Notes: generated from the letters alone by a model not told the origin. A DNA stretch of 57,251 nt from Candidatus Electryonea clarkiae (GCA_030765455.1 JAVCCM010000014.1:1-57251), one strand, 5' to 3'. Positions 1 to 7,822 are shown, counted from the stretch's first letter. Numbers and translations: made by a program.

Positions 1-22
1 TCACCTGTTTGTCGGTGACCAT
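1..22 (-). CDS. istA: IS21-family transposase IstA, first seven codons only
   Basis: The window edge cuts a gene that begins at base 22 on the minus strand and reads MVTDKQV before leaving the window. A strong ribosome binding site (AGGAGGA) lies about six bases before the ATG. MVTDKQV-type starts are typical of one group of IS21-family IstA transposases, as I recall them. The call rests mainly on this start and on the adjacent element-like repeated end at about 77-120. The rest of the gene lies outside the window. Confidence 0.5.
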
Positions 23-121
23 CCAAGTCCTCCTATGTTGAGTACGTGGACAGTCTAATAATTCCACATTATAAACGGGAATTATAATTGTCGTTAAACA
101 GGAATTCTAAATGTCGCTAAT
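1..121 (-). mobile_element. End of an IS21-like insertion sequence
   Basis: Two 20-base direct repeats lie at 78-97 and 101-120 and match at 17 of 20 positions by eye (core GGAATTnTAAnTGTCGnTAA). Multiple repeats near the terminus are a known trait of IS21 elements, where the transposase binds. On the minus strand the terminus is probably near TGATTAGCGACATT, just where the alkylation repair gene loses its reading frame. The other end is outside the window, so target duplication cannot be checked. Confidence 0.55.
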
Positions 122-539
122 CAAGGGAGTTCATAAACGTCATTACCCGTTCCGGCTCACGTGCGATAAAGGGACGCACAGCAAATTCAGCGGTGGAGTA
201 TTTGGTGAAATGTTCTAATGCAGGAAGAGATAACTCAAAATTATCCTGCCCGTAAAGTTCAACATAATCGGGAAGACAGATCGCTTCCATCCCCTTCACA
301 TCCGGTGCGGCTTCTATCAGGATATCAAGTGCGTTGTTATAAGATTCGGGAAGTGTTTTATGTAGGCATTCCGTTACATGACGCATTCTCTTCATCAGTT
401 CTTTTTCTTTCCAACTGCTGTCGAATACCAACTCAAGAAATCGCTCTTTATCGAAAACAGGGTGACATTCTACCAGCGTATCAGCAAACTCATCCAGGGA
501 TGTTTCAGTGAGGTATTGATCTTTCAGTGGTTCAGCCAT
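117..539 (-). pseudogene. DNA alkylation repair protein, truncated by the IS insertion
   Basis: About 140 residues match the N-terminal part of HEAT-repeat DNA alkylation repair proteins (AlkD-like glycosylase superfamily): an MAEPLKDQY start, a central LPDYVELYG segment, and FAVRPFIAREPERVM at the end. In the family the chain continues with another set of helices, but here it stops after MTFMNSLD, at the border of the IS21-like end, so the C-terminal half is lost. I chose the ATG at 539, preceded by GGAG. A longer frame to 605 exists, but its first 22 codons are only translated intergenic repeat. Such enzymes excise alkylated bases; this copy is very likely inactive. Confidence 0.7.
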
Positions 540-555
540 TTCACTTACTCCATTT

Positions 556-592
556 CGCGCAAAGGCGCAAAGACGCAAAAACGCAAAAAAAA
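556..592. repeat. CGCAAAGACGCAAAG-type intergenic repeat
   Basis: A run of degenerate heptamers (GCAAAGG, GCAAAGA, GCAAAAA) between the truncated repair gene and the toxin gene. The same family occurs at 3343-3390, 10268-10297, 11357-11400, 19508-19543, 19959-19998, 29338-29367, 29761-29789 and 33475-33502. Here it stands alone with no partner arm. Confidence 0.8.
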
Positions 593-637
593 TCAAACAA
601 CTCATCTTGTCATTTTTAGTGAAATATTTATTAAATC

Positions 638-991
638 TCAGTTAATATCAAGAACAGCTTTCAATGATTCTTCTACTTCTTCAAGATATTTGTCGTCAAT
701 TATTCCTGTCTTATGAGTTATTCTTCTCTTGTCAATCATCCGAATTTGGAATGCCACTACCAGGCTGTCTTTGCTTAATCCACCCTCACCTTCAGGAAGC
801 CAGGTCAAACCGAGTTCGGATCTCTTCAAATGCTTTGCATCCGTGATCGGACAGACTATTACGCCTCGGAAAATCCTGTTCAATTCTTCCGGCGAGACTA
901 CCAGGCAGGGTCGGGATATTCCTCTTGTTTCGCTTCCACTGGTCGGCTCGAGATTAACGATTACTACATCTCCTCGTTCGATTCTACTCAT
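638..991 (-). CDS. MazF/PemK-type mRNA interferase toxin
   Basis: A 117-residue protein with the start typical of MazF/PemK toxins (RGDVVIVNLEPTSGSE, then RPCLVVSPEELN), a central VIVCPIT strand, and a DSLVVAFQIRMIDKRRI segment corresponding to the conserved toxin C-terminal half. Family members are sequence-specific ribonucleases that cut mRNA. The gene overlaps the end of the upstream ribbon-helix-helix gene by eight bases, the usual antitoxin-first order with translational coupling. Length and motifs look complete, so it is probably active. Cleavage specificity cannot be read from the sequence. Confidence 0.85.
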   Translation of the reverse strand: MSRIERGDVVIVNLEPTSGSETRGISRPCLVVSPEELNRIFRGVIVCPITDAKHLKRSELGLTWLPEGEGGLSKDSLVVAFQIRMIDKRRITHKTGIIDDKYLEEVEESLKAVLDIN

Positions 992-1253
992 TCGTCAATC
1001 CGTCTAATTCGGTAACACGCCATTCATCACCAACATCCTCAATAATTGCCCGATATTTCTCAGCAGTCTCGCATAAACGTTCCAGCCTTTCTTGACGTTT
1101 CTGCTTGCGTATAAACATTTCCAAAGCTTCCCGTCCGATCTCGGCGAGCTTAACACCACGCCTGGATGCTACTTCCTCCAGGTATGAGCGAGTCTCGGAA
1201 TTAACAGGTATATTCAACCTGCTGGAAACTGCTGATGAATTCGCATTGCTCAT
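984..1253 (-). CDS. Ribbon-helix-helix antitoxin partner of the MazF toxin
   Basis: An 89-residue protein with an N-terminal RHH-like segment (SRLNIPVNSETRSYLEEVASRRG) followed by a charged helix rich in K, R and E (about residues 45-70) and an acidic C-terminal tail likely to wrap the toxin. Position directly upstream of MazF with an eight-base overlap, similar small size and a palindromic operator in its promoter support the antitoxin role. GGAGA lies about seven bases before the ATG. It should both neutralise the toxin and repress the operon. Confidence 0.8.
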   Translation of the reverse strand: MSNANSSAVSSRLNIPVNSETRSYLEEVASRRGVKLAEIGREALEMFIRKQKRQERLERLCETAEKYRAIIEDVGDEWRVTELDGLTNE

Positions 1254-1270
1254 ATTTATCTCCGAAAATA

Positions 1271-1318
1271 TGTCATAAATTATGACAATAATTTAACACA
1301 AATAAATGACAATGTAAA
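1271..1318 (-). promoter_or_regulatory. Promoter and palindromic operator of the toxin-antitoxin operon
   Basis: A perfect 17-base palindrome, TGTCATAAATTATGACA, lies at 1271-1287, 18 bases before the antitoxin start. On the minus strand a plausible promoter precedes it: TTTACA (1313-1318), a 17-base spacer, and TAAATT (1290-1295). An extra half site TGACA occurs near 1307-1311. Binding of the RHH antitoxin here would block initiation, the usual autoregulation. The remainder of the gap to 1553 shows no gene. Confidence 0.6.
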
Positions 1319-1553
1319 GCGGTTTGCGTTCTGATAAGAAATTTTGGATATATAAGATGAAGCCTGGATTTTTAACTGTAGTGAAGCGAAGCCTATCCAG
1401 GGAAGCACTAATTGTTACTTTTTTACTATTGAAATAAAAAATTTATGTTTATAGATATGCATTTTCCCGGAATCAAGAATCCGATCTACATCACTAAGTC
1501 CCCGAACCCCCTACAGAAAACAGAACACAGAATAACAGAAACTAGAACAAATA

Positions 1554-2873
1554 TCAAGGACTAGACGAAGAACAAACAACACGAAAACCGTTATCGTGGT
1601 TACGAAAATCCGGGGCGGCGCCGCTGCGATCGGCGGAAGGACAGCGCCCTGGATTGAAGTACCAGGAGCCGCCACGCAGCACACGAAACGTACCACTGCC
1701 TGGTCCCTTAGGATTACTTGACGGACTTGAACTGTAATAATTGCTGTCGTACCAGTCTTCACACCATTCCCAGACGTTACCGTGCATATCGTAAAGTCCC
1801 CACCTGTTCGGTTCTTTCTGACCAACCGGATGAGTTTTACTGCTGTTTTCATTGTACCAGGCGACTCTTCCAAGATCGGAGTCACTGCTCCCACTGTAAT
1901 ATTTAGTCTTCGTGCCTGCTCTGCAAGCATATTCCCATTCTGCTTCTGTCGGCAGACGGTACTCTTTACCGGGATCCATCCGGTTCAATTTTTTAATAAA
2001 TTCCTGCACATCATTCCAGGATACTTTTTCGACTGGAAGATTAGTACCCTTGAAATTAGACGGATTAGAGCCCATCACCGCTTCCCACGGTGCCTGTGTC
2101 ACTTCTGTTGTCATCATCTTGAAAGAAGAGATTTGCACACGATGCTGAGGTCCCTCAGCACTGCCATGACCAGATTCATTAGAAGGGGAGCCCATCAAGA
2201 ATGATCCGCTTGGAATTTCCACAAATTTCATTGAATTGAAGAGTCTTTTCAGGATTTCCTCGTTCCAATTATTGATTAATTCCTGCGCAGCCGAAATAAA
2301 TGGGCTGTCAGGATAATATGCCCTGAGATGCAGGAATCTCTCGTTCGCAACTTCCTGGTTTGTTTCATTAGTAATCAGTAGATAAAGCGCATCATCCGCC
2401 GCGCTGCAATCACCAAAATCATCCACTACTTCACGCAGCATCGAAATAGCGCGTGACCTGTCACCGCTTTCCTCGAGCAGGATTTTTGCCATGCGGAATT
2501 TCTTGTCGCCTTCGCTGTTTCCGGTATCTCCGCTGGAGCTGACTTTCCCTGATAAGACGACATGGTACAAACCATCGGCGCCGTATCCCACATCTATAAT
2601 ATTGAAACCGGGAAGAATAACCGCTTTTGCCTTGCTCTCCACCCAGTCGCTTTTCAGTTTGAAATTTTCCATCACCGTTACAGCTTCGATTGAAACCCCG
2701 GCGCGTTCAATGGCTTTCAGCTTGGCATCAAGAATTGCCTCATCCCTGTCACGCTGCTGGGAATTTTTATACCCGTCGGAAATACCCTCGACTGTTACTT
2801 CTACCTGTCCATAAGCTGTAAAGGCAAGGATAAGACAAAAACATAAATACCCTGCTTTTTTCCGGATGGTCAT
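1554..2873 (-). CDS. Exported SUMF1-domain (formylglycine-generating-enzyme-like) protein
   Basis: A 439-residue protein with an N-terminal signal peptide (MTIRKK, a hydrophobic stretch, then a likely cleavage after AYG). Residues about 24-110 resemble the LPP20-like surface-protein fold. Residues 125-205 look helical and repeat-like. From about 214 to the end is a SUMF1 domain (IPSGSFLMGSP, EVTQAPWEAVMG, LPTEAEWEYACRAG, GNVWEWCEDWY, RVLRGGSW, NGFRVV). True formylglycine-generating enzymes carry two cysteines after the RGGS motif. Here the first position is F in WYF and only the second cysteine (GRC) remains, so sulfatase activation is unlikely and a binding or structural role is more probable. 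It stands alone on the minus strand. Confidence 0.75.
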   Translation of the reverse strand: MTIRKKAGYLCFCLILAFTAYGQVEVTVEGISDGYKNSQQRDRDEAILDAKLKAIERAGVSIEAVTVMENFKLKSDWVESKAKAVILPGFNIIDVGYGADGLYHVVLSGKVSSSGDTGNSEGDKKFRMAKILLEESGDRSRAISMLREVVDDFGDCSAADDALYLLITNETNQEVANERFLHLRAYYPDSPFISAAQELINNWNEEILKRLFNSMKFVEIPSGSFLMGSPSNESGHGSAEGPQHRVQISSFKMMTTEVTQAPWEAVMGSNPSNFKGTNLPVEKVSWNDVQEFIKKLNRMDPGKEYRLPTEAEWEYACRAGTKTKYYSGSSDSDLGRVAWYNENSSKTHPVGQKEPNRWGLYDMHGNVWEWCEDWYDSNYYSSSPSSNPKGPGSGTFRVLRGGSWYFNPGRCPSADRSGAAPDFRNHDNGFRVVCSSSSP

Positions 2874-3061
2874 CTCGATTACTCCCTGATGTTGGATGCA
2901 CTATAATTTAGGTGAATATAATAGAAGATTTGGTGATTTGCCTCCAGTATAGAGTCCAAACTTTAGTTTGTTGCTTGAGTTAAATGCAATCTGAAGATTG
3001 AACTCTAAACTGGAACTATAAACAGTTAATAATCACAGCATTCCATGTGTGAAATTGCTGA

Positions 3062-3247
3062 CTAAGTGGTATCAGTTCGTTTTGCTACTTCTTTCTGAGA
3101 AATACCAATCCTCTGACGTGACTCTCGAATCTTATCTGCAATCTTTAGTCGTTTTCTTTCTTCTTCTACGAGTATAGCAAGATCAGGGTCTTGCGATATA
3201 TGCTGTTTAAGAATTTCTACTGCATTAGAGGTTTTATTGTATATCAT
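3062..3247 (-). pseudogene. Truncated XRE-family regulator (antitoxin-like)
   Basis: About 61 residues run through the first helices of an XRE helix-turn-helix (ADKIRESRQRIGISQKEVA) and then stop at TDTT, where intact proteins continue with the recognition helix. The N-terminal part (ILKQHISQDPDLAILVEEERKRLKIA) resembles antitoxins that pair with HigB/RelE-like toxins. No toxin lies beside it. GGAG sits two to five bases before a double ATG; the second gives the better spacing. I read it as a decayed antitoxin remnant. Confidence 0.55.
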
Positions 3248-3342
3248 CATTACTCCTGCAATTCCATTCATACATACTATCTGAAGAATCCCTTTGTAAC
3301 CTCAAGCAGCTTTATATTGCATCATAGCCATCTGCATCCCGG

Positions 3343-3425
3343 TTTTCACGCAAAGACGCAAAAGTGCAAAAACAAAAAAGAACGCAAAAAAAGAATCTTG
3401 TTAATCCTGTAAATCCTGTCGTTTC
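3343..3425. repeat. Two intergenic repeats overlapping the 3' end of the hydroxybenzoyl-CoA reductase gene
   Basis: A CGCAAAGACGCAAAG-type run (3343-3390) is followed by a copy of the second repeat family (TTAATCCTGTAAATCCTGT, 3401-3419). The second copy runs into the coding region on the minus strand, so the last residues of the large subunit (RQDLQD and the stop) are encoded by the repeat. Other copies of this second family are seen near 8886, 10194, 10304 and 24785. Confidence 0.75.
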
Positions 3426-5776
3426 TTTTTCCTGATGGCTTCCATGATCCTTTCCGGTGTAACAGGCAGTTCTTCGATCCGTACTCCAGTTGCATCATAA
3501 ATCGCATTGAGGATTGAGGGGATTACGGGCATGATAGCACCCTCTCCGACCTCTTTTGCGCCGTATGGTCCATGTGGTTCGTGGGATTCTATTATGATGG
3601 AATCCAGTTGCGGCATATCCAGGGATGTCGGAATTTTGTATTCAGCGAGATTCTTGTTCAGGATTTTGCCTTTTTCGTCGTAGATAACCTGCTCCATTAA
3701 TGCTTCGCCCATACCCATCATCATCGAGCCTTGCATCTGACCCTCTACCTGGGTACGGTTAATGGCGAATCCGCAGTCATGCGCCCCGGTGATACGGTCG
3801 GCATTGATTTCGCCGGTCTCGAGGTCAACTGTCACCTCCGCGATTTGTGCCGAGCATCCGAAGGCTGGTGAAGTTCCGACAGTTGCTCCCTTGAACGATC
3901 CGCCTAATGGTGGTGGTTTATATTTCCCGGTTCCGACTATTGAGCCTAATTCCAGGAATGCGATACGGCTTGCTTCAGCAAATGTCAACTTGTCGTCATC
4001 GGGAAGGTCTGTAAATCCTTTATGTTCCCAGAGATATTCTTTCCGTAATTCTGAGAAATCAAGATCACCGTTCAAACTCACCAGGTGCCCTTCTTTTAGA
4101 TCAAGGGTTTCAGGAGATACATGGAGAAGAGCGCCGATTGCTGCCAGTATCTGACTTTTGACGTCCTGTGCAGCTTCACGACATGCCCAACCCGCCATAA
4201 GTGTGGTCCGGCTGGAATATGCTCCAAGGTCAACACTCAGTTTGGAGTCGCCGGATTGCACCCGGACATCATCAAGCTCGAGTCCAAGCTCTTCTGCGGC
4301 GATCATGGCAAGGACTGTATCGGAACCCTGCCCGATATCCGCCGCCCCGGAATTGACAGTAACTCCGCCGCCGGTTTCGTCAAGCTGAATGACCACGGTC
4401 GCATGATATGTTTTTGAACGGTAAATGGAATATCCTGCTCCCGAAACGAAAAATCCGCAGGCAGCTCCAATCCCTTTTCCGGTTCTGCGTGTTTTGCCTG
4501 CCTGGGCGCGTTTTGTCTTCCAGGCGGCTGAATCACGTACCGCTTCGAGCGCCTCTTTCATACCAAAACTGCTGACGAACAGTTCATTGCAGGTAGTTTC
4601 ACCTGCTTCCATTACGTTTTTCAAACGGATTTCGATAGGATCCATCCCTAATTCTTCGGCGATTCGATCAAGCTGTACCTCGAAGAGCGCCCTTGCAATC
4701 ACAGCGCCATGCCCCCGCTGCGCTCCACAGACCGGCTTGTTGGTAACAACACGGTATCCGTCATATTTCATATTTTTCAAACGGTAAGGACCGCCAAGCA
4801 ATGAACCGGCATAATAGACGGTGGCAATACCGAAACTGGCATAGGCGCCACCATCGAGTACGCAGTGGTGTTCGAGAAATGCAAGAGTGCCATCTTTTCC
4901 CACCCCGGTTGTCATGGTATGGAAGAATTGATGCCGAGCGCGCGAATGGAGGAAGACCTGCTCACGATCAAATGTCATTTTTACCGGTTTGCCCGTCTTC
5001 ATTGCCAACAGACAGACAGCAAGCTCGGCTGTTGAACATGACGCTTTAGGTCCGAATCCACCGCCAACCGCAGGTTTTATCACCCTTACCTTGTGAAGCG
5101 GAATCTTCAGCGCCATCGCCAGGGTTCGTTGGATGTAATGGGGCGCCTGTGTTGAACTCCACATGGTCAGGTTGCCATGAGAATCTACTTCTGCCAGTAT
5201 GCTCTGCGGCTCTAAAAAAGCGCCGTCCTGCATTTTACTGCTAAGACGATCTGTGCGGATAACATGTGATTCCCTTCGTCCCTGGTTGACATCGCCGAAA
5301 TTCCAGTTAACTTTGGCACAAATATTATTATTATATTTTTCATGCAGTTGCGGCTGCCCGTCTTTCATGGCTTCGATACCGTCAAGCACAATCGGTAATG
5401 GTTCAAAATCGACCTTGATCAAACGAATTGCTTCAATTGCAGTATCATGGTCAATCGCAGCAACCGCGGCAATTTCATCCCCGATATAACGCACCCTGTC
5501 ATGACAGAAAATAGTCTCATCATATCGTGCAGGACTCACTCCATAAGGAATAGTTCCCGCGTCTTTATATGTTACTACAGAACGAACGCCGGGAAGTTTT
5601 TCAGCAAGAGAAGTATCAATATTCAGTATTTTCGCATGTGCCAGTGGGCTATGGAGGATAGCGGCATATAGCATTCCCGGTTTTTTCAAATCATCAGTGT
5701 ATTGTGCTTTTCCGGTCACTTTATCAATTGCATCCACACGGGGGGCGCGAGTGTTCAGAATTCGATAATCGCTCAT
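3401..5776 (-). CDS. hcrA: 4-Hydroxybenzoyl-CoA reductase, molybdenum subunit (HcrA-like)
   Basis: A 791-residue molybdopterin-binding subunit of the xanthine dehydrogenase family, full length. The N-terminal a/b-hammerhead domain (DKVTGKAQYTDDL, HSPLAHAKI) is followed by the two cofactor-binding domains, with GGGFGPKA near residue 240, a DGAFLEPQ segment, GAQRGHGA, GSGAADIGQG-like glycines near 470, and the conserved ending GPYGAKEVGEGA with the catalytic glutamate expected in this family. It forms a gene set with the iron-sulfur and FAD subunits just upstream (four-base overlaps). 4-Hydroxybenzoyl-CoA reductase removes the phenolic hydroxyl to give benzoyl-CoA, which fits the neighbouring benzoyl-CoA genes. 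Another aromatic or nicotinate-like substrate is possible. The last residues come from an intergenic repeat. Confidence 0.75.
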   Translation of the reverse strand: MSDYRILNTRAPRVDAIDKVTGKAQYTDDLKKPGMLYAAILHSPLAHAKILNIDTSLAEKLPGVRSVVTYKDAGTIPYGVSPARYDETIFCHDRVRYIGDEIAAVAAIDHDTAIEAIRLIKVDFEPLPIVLDGIEAMKDGQPQLHEKYNNNICAKVNWNFGDVNQGRRESHVIRTDRLSSKMQDGAFLEPQSILAEVDSHGNLTMWSSTQAPHYIQRTLAMALKIPLHKVRVIKPAVGGGFGPKASCSTAELAVCLLAMKTGKPVKMTFDREQVFLHSRARHQFFHTMTTGVGKDGTLAFLEHHCVLDGGAYASFGIATVYYAGSLLGGPYRLKNMKYDGYRVVTNKPVCGAQRGHGAVIARALFEVQLDRIAEELGMDPIEIRLKNVMEAGETTCNELFVSSFGMKEALEAVRDSAAWKTKRAQAGKTRRTGKGIGAACGFFVSGAGYSIYRSKTYHATVVIQLDETGGGVTVNSGAADIGQGSDTVLAMIAAEELGLELDDVRVQSGDSKLSVDLGAYSSRTTLMAGWACREAAQDVKSQILAAIGALLHVSPETLDLKEGHLVSLNGDLDFSELRKEYLWEHKGFTDLPDDDKLTFAEASRIAFLELGSIVGTGKYKPPPLGGSFKGATVGTSPAFGCSAQIAEVTVDLETGEINADRITGAHDCGFAINRTQVEGQMQGSMMMGMGEALMEQVIYDEKGKILNKNLAEYKIPTSLDMPQLDSIIIESHEPHGPYGAKEVGEGAIMPVIPSILNAIYDATGVRIEELPVTPERIMEAIRKKKRQDLQD

Positions 5777-6258
5777 GATTTTTCCTCCCCGGTTTCAGTC
5801 TCCGAGCCGCATGCTGTAACCGCTTCCACGATTTTCTGATACCCGGTGCATCGGCACAAGTTACCTGAAATCGCATGGCGAATCTCATGTTCTGTCGGAT
5901 TGGGATTATGTCTGAGTAATTCTGTTGAAGTCATTATCATTCCCGGTGTACAATATCCGCATTGGATAGCGCCATGCTTGACGAACGCTTCCTGCAGTTT
6001 GCTAAGTTCACCATTCTCAGTAAGTCCCTCAATAGTTTCTACCTTGCATCCATCAGCCTGCAATGCCAGCATCAGGCAACTGAAGGTCGGAACTTCATCG
6101 ACGAGTACTGTGCATGCGCCGCAATCGCCGATTCCGCAGCCTTTTTTAGTCCCAGTCAATCCAAGGTCTTCGCGTATCAATTCAAGAAGTGTGCGTCTCG
6201 GTTCCACTGCAACTTCATGTTTGATCCCGTTGACGGTCAGTGTCATGAGCTTTTTCAT
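5773..6258 (-). CDS. hcrC: 4-Hydroxybenzoyl-CoA reductase, [2Fe-2S] subunit (HcrC-like)
   Basis: A 161-residue protein with both [2Fe-2S] sites of the molybdenum hydroxylase small subunit. The plant-ferredoxin-like site uses C41, C46, C49 and C61. The second, helical site uses C100, C103, C135 and C137 (QCGYCTPGM and CRCTGY). It relays electrons between the molybdenum centre and the FAD subunit. The gene overlaps both neighbours by four bases, so the three subunits are translationally coupled in the order FAD, iron-sulfur, molybdenum. Confidence 0.85.
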   Translation of the reverse strand: MKKLMTLTVNGIKHEVAVEPRRTLLELIREDLGLTGTKKGCGIGDCGACTVLVDEVPTFSCLMLALQADGCKVETIEGLTENGELSKLQEAFVKHGAIQCGYCTPGMIMTSTELLRHNPNPTEHEIRHAISGNLCRCTGYQKIVEAVTACGSETETGEEKS

Positions 6259-7277
6259 GATTCACCTCCGTTTTTGCTGATTGATACCCGCGCCCTGACA
6301 ATCGCTTTCTTGAGCATCCGTCTGGTGAGGATTTCTACCGTTTCCAACCTGTACCAGGCTGAACCACGGTGATCGTCAATAGGTCGCGCATCGTTCATTG
6401 CCGCTTTTGCTGCCAGGTCTAATAATTCATCTGTAGGTTCTTTACCGATCATTATGTCTTTTACACTTTCAGCGAGGATAGGAACAGGTCCGACAGCTCC
6501 TAATGCAACACGCACATCAAGAATCTTCTCTCCTGTTTCATCCAAAGCAACCATTGCAGCAACTCCCACAACGGAAATATCGAGTGCCTTCCTCTGGGCT
6601 AATTTATAATATGAACTACCGAAATTGACCGAAGGCGGTGTGAAATTAATTGATGTAAGGATTTCACCAGGCTGGATTACTGTTTTTCCAGGTGCAGTAA
6701 TGAATTGATCAACCGCCACAATTCTTGTTCCATTAGTGCTCTGTAAGGTTAAATAACCATTTAACCCAACCGTTGGAATCAGCATATCAGCCGCCGGTCT
6801 CGCATTACAGATGTTGCCACCAATTGTCCCACGTGCACGAACCAGCGGGCTCCCAACTGAATCCGCACCTTCCGCCAGTGCGCTCCAGACTTGACGAAGC
6901 GGTTCAAAATGTTGAATCTCTCGCGCAGTTACCAATGCGCCAACTGTCAATCTGTTGTCAGGTTGAAGGTCAATTCTTTTTAACGTCTCAAGCTTGTGAA
7001 GAGAAATCAAAATCGAGGGAGCATCCTTTTGCCAGGTCGGAGCTTCGCCTTTATCCCAATATTCCATTGGGATAGTGGAGAATGCCTGACACTCCGGATC
7101 ATCACTGCATCCACCGCATTCATCAACCTTTTCTTGAACGAGTGGGCGCTGAAGGTCAACTAAAATATCTGTTCCCCCTGCAATGATTCTCACGCCATTG
7201 TCGGCATTTTCAATCAGCAGGTCACAGGCTTTTTCGATGCTGTCCGGAACTAACAAATCAAACTGCGGTAGGGACAT
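6255..7277 (-). CDS. hcrB: 4-Hydroxybenzoyl-CoA reductase, FAD subunit (HcrB-like) with a cysteine-rich insertion
   Basis: A 340-residue FAD-binding subunit of the xanthine dehydrogenase family: IIAGGTDILV at residues 31-40 binds FAD, and GSPLVRARGTIGGNI is the second FAD motif. Between GGTDILV and the usual PSILISLHKL there is an extra stretch of roughly 35 residues with C54, C57 and C63 (CGGCSDDPEC). HcrB of Thauera is known to carry an additional [4Fe-4S] cluster on an inserted loop that lets the enzyme run in the reductive direction. As I recall, its loop lies further along the chain, so the insertion here may be a related or independent solution. GGAG lies before the ATG. First gene of the minus-strand operon. 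Confidence 0.8.
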   Translation of the reverse strand: MSLPQFDLLVPDSIEKACDLLIENADNGVRIIAGGTDILVDLQRPLVQEKVDECGGCSDDPECQAFSTIPMEYWDKGEAPTWQKDAPSILISLHKLETLKRIDLQPDNRLTVGALVTAREIQHFEPLRQVWSALAEGADSVGSPLVRARGTIGGNICNARPAADMLIPTVGLNGYLTLQSTNGTRIVAVDQFITAPGKTVIQPGEILTSINFTPPSVNFGSSYYKLAQRKALDISVVGVAAMVALDETGEKILDVRVALGAVGPVPILAESVKDIMIGKEPTDELLDLAAKAAMNDARPIDDHRGSAWYRLETVEILTRRMLKKAIVRARVSISKNGGES

Positions 7278-7822
7278 CTACACTCCAAAATATTGTAATT
7301 TTATCCAAGGAAGATAATCAATTTTCTATGCATTATGCATATTTACAAAAAAACAACCAATCATCACGAGTTTCATTCTTTACCTTCAGGTAGATTTCTT
7401 AATTGCCGCTATCTTTCAGGTACTCTTTGAGCACCTTTTCATAAGAAAATCGAGTCTTTTATGCTTAATTCTCGAGACTATACTATTCTTTAAAAGACGC
7501 AAGTATGCAGAGATACAAAGACATAGATGAACAAATACTATGTGCGTCATCTCTCGGATAATGCTTGCACAAGAAATAATTTCACATGCAACTTATTCTT
7601 GACTTTCAGCTCTGTTTGAATTATAATTAATCATCAAATTAGTTGCATGTGAAATTTTTGCATGCGCAACGGTATTAGAGACATCAGGTTTAGAAACAGG
7701 CATTCTAAATTTCTTATTTATGTTGTTGATAATCTGGAGCTAAACCTCTAATTGTCCGGCCATCAGTTCCCATTCGAAGTTAAATAGCATTTATTGAGAA
7801 ATTCAAATCCGGAAGGTTCTTC
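7278..7822. other. Divergent intergenic regulatory region
   Basis: 545 bases with no gene separate the minus-strand hydroxybenzoyl-CoA reductase operon from the plus-strand catabolic genes. They hold a 15-base perfect palindrome, TATGCATTATGCATA (7327-7341), close to the hcrB start, a degenerate copy of the CGCAAAG repeat near 7494-7530, and the promoter with operators listed separately. About 190 bases lie between the predicted transcript start and the first plus-strand gene. I saw no riboswitch-like structure. Confidence 0.6.
7580..7669 (+). promoter_or_regulatory. Sigma70-type promoter bracketed by MarR-like operators
   Basis: TTGACT (7599-7604), a 17-base spacer and a perfect TATAAT (7622-7627) form a near-consensus promoter toward the plus-strand genes. 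It is bracketed by a 14-base perfect inverted repeat: TTTCACATGCAACT (7580-7593) just upstream of the -35 box and AGTTGCATGTGAAA (7641-7654) at or just past the start of transcription. A third related site, TTGCATGCGCAA (7658-7669), follows. All three fit TTGC-N4-GnAA half-site pairs, the size and symmetry of MarR-family operators. A MarR-type regulator is encoded in the same operon at 10375. Repression relieved by an aromatic acyl-CoA would be the expected logic. Confidence 0.65.

Noticed and set aside
556..592. CGCAAAG heptamer runs as a CRISPR array
   Set aside because: Units are contiguous and degenerate with no spacers, and no cas genes are present.
117..605. Longer N-terminus of the alkylation repair protein
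   Set aside because: The extra residues (FFAFLRLCAFAR) are a translation of the CGCAAAG repeat; the ATG at 539 has a ribosome site and matches the family start.
218..846. Open frames on the plus strand across the repair and toxin genes (218-511, 378-716, 664-846)
   Set aside because: They are mirror frames of minus-strand genes with recognisable families and have no ribosome sites or known motifs.
1511..1930. A 139-residue minus-strand frame overlapping the SUMF1 gene
   Set aside because: It lies in another frame over the conserved SUMF1 domain, and its hydrophobic end is composed of frame-shifted conserved motifs.
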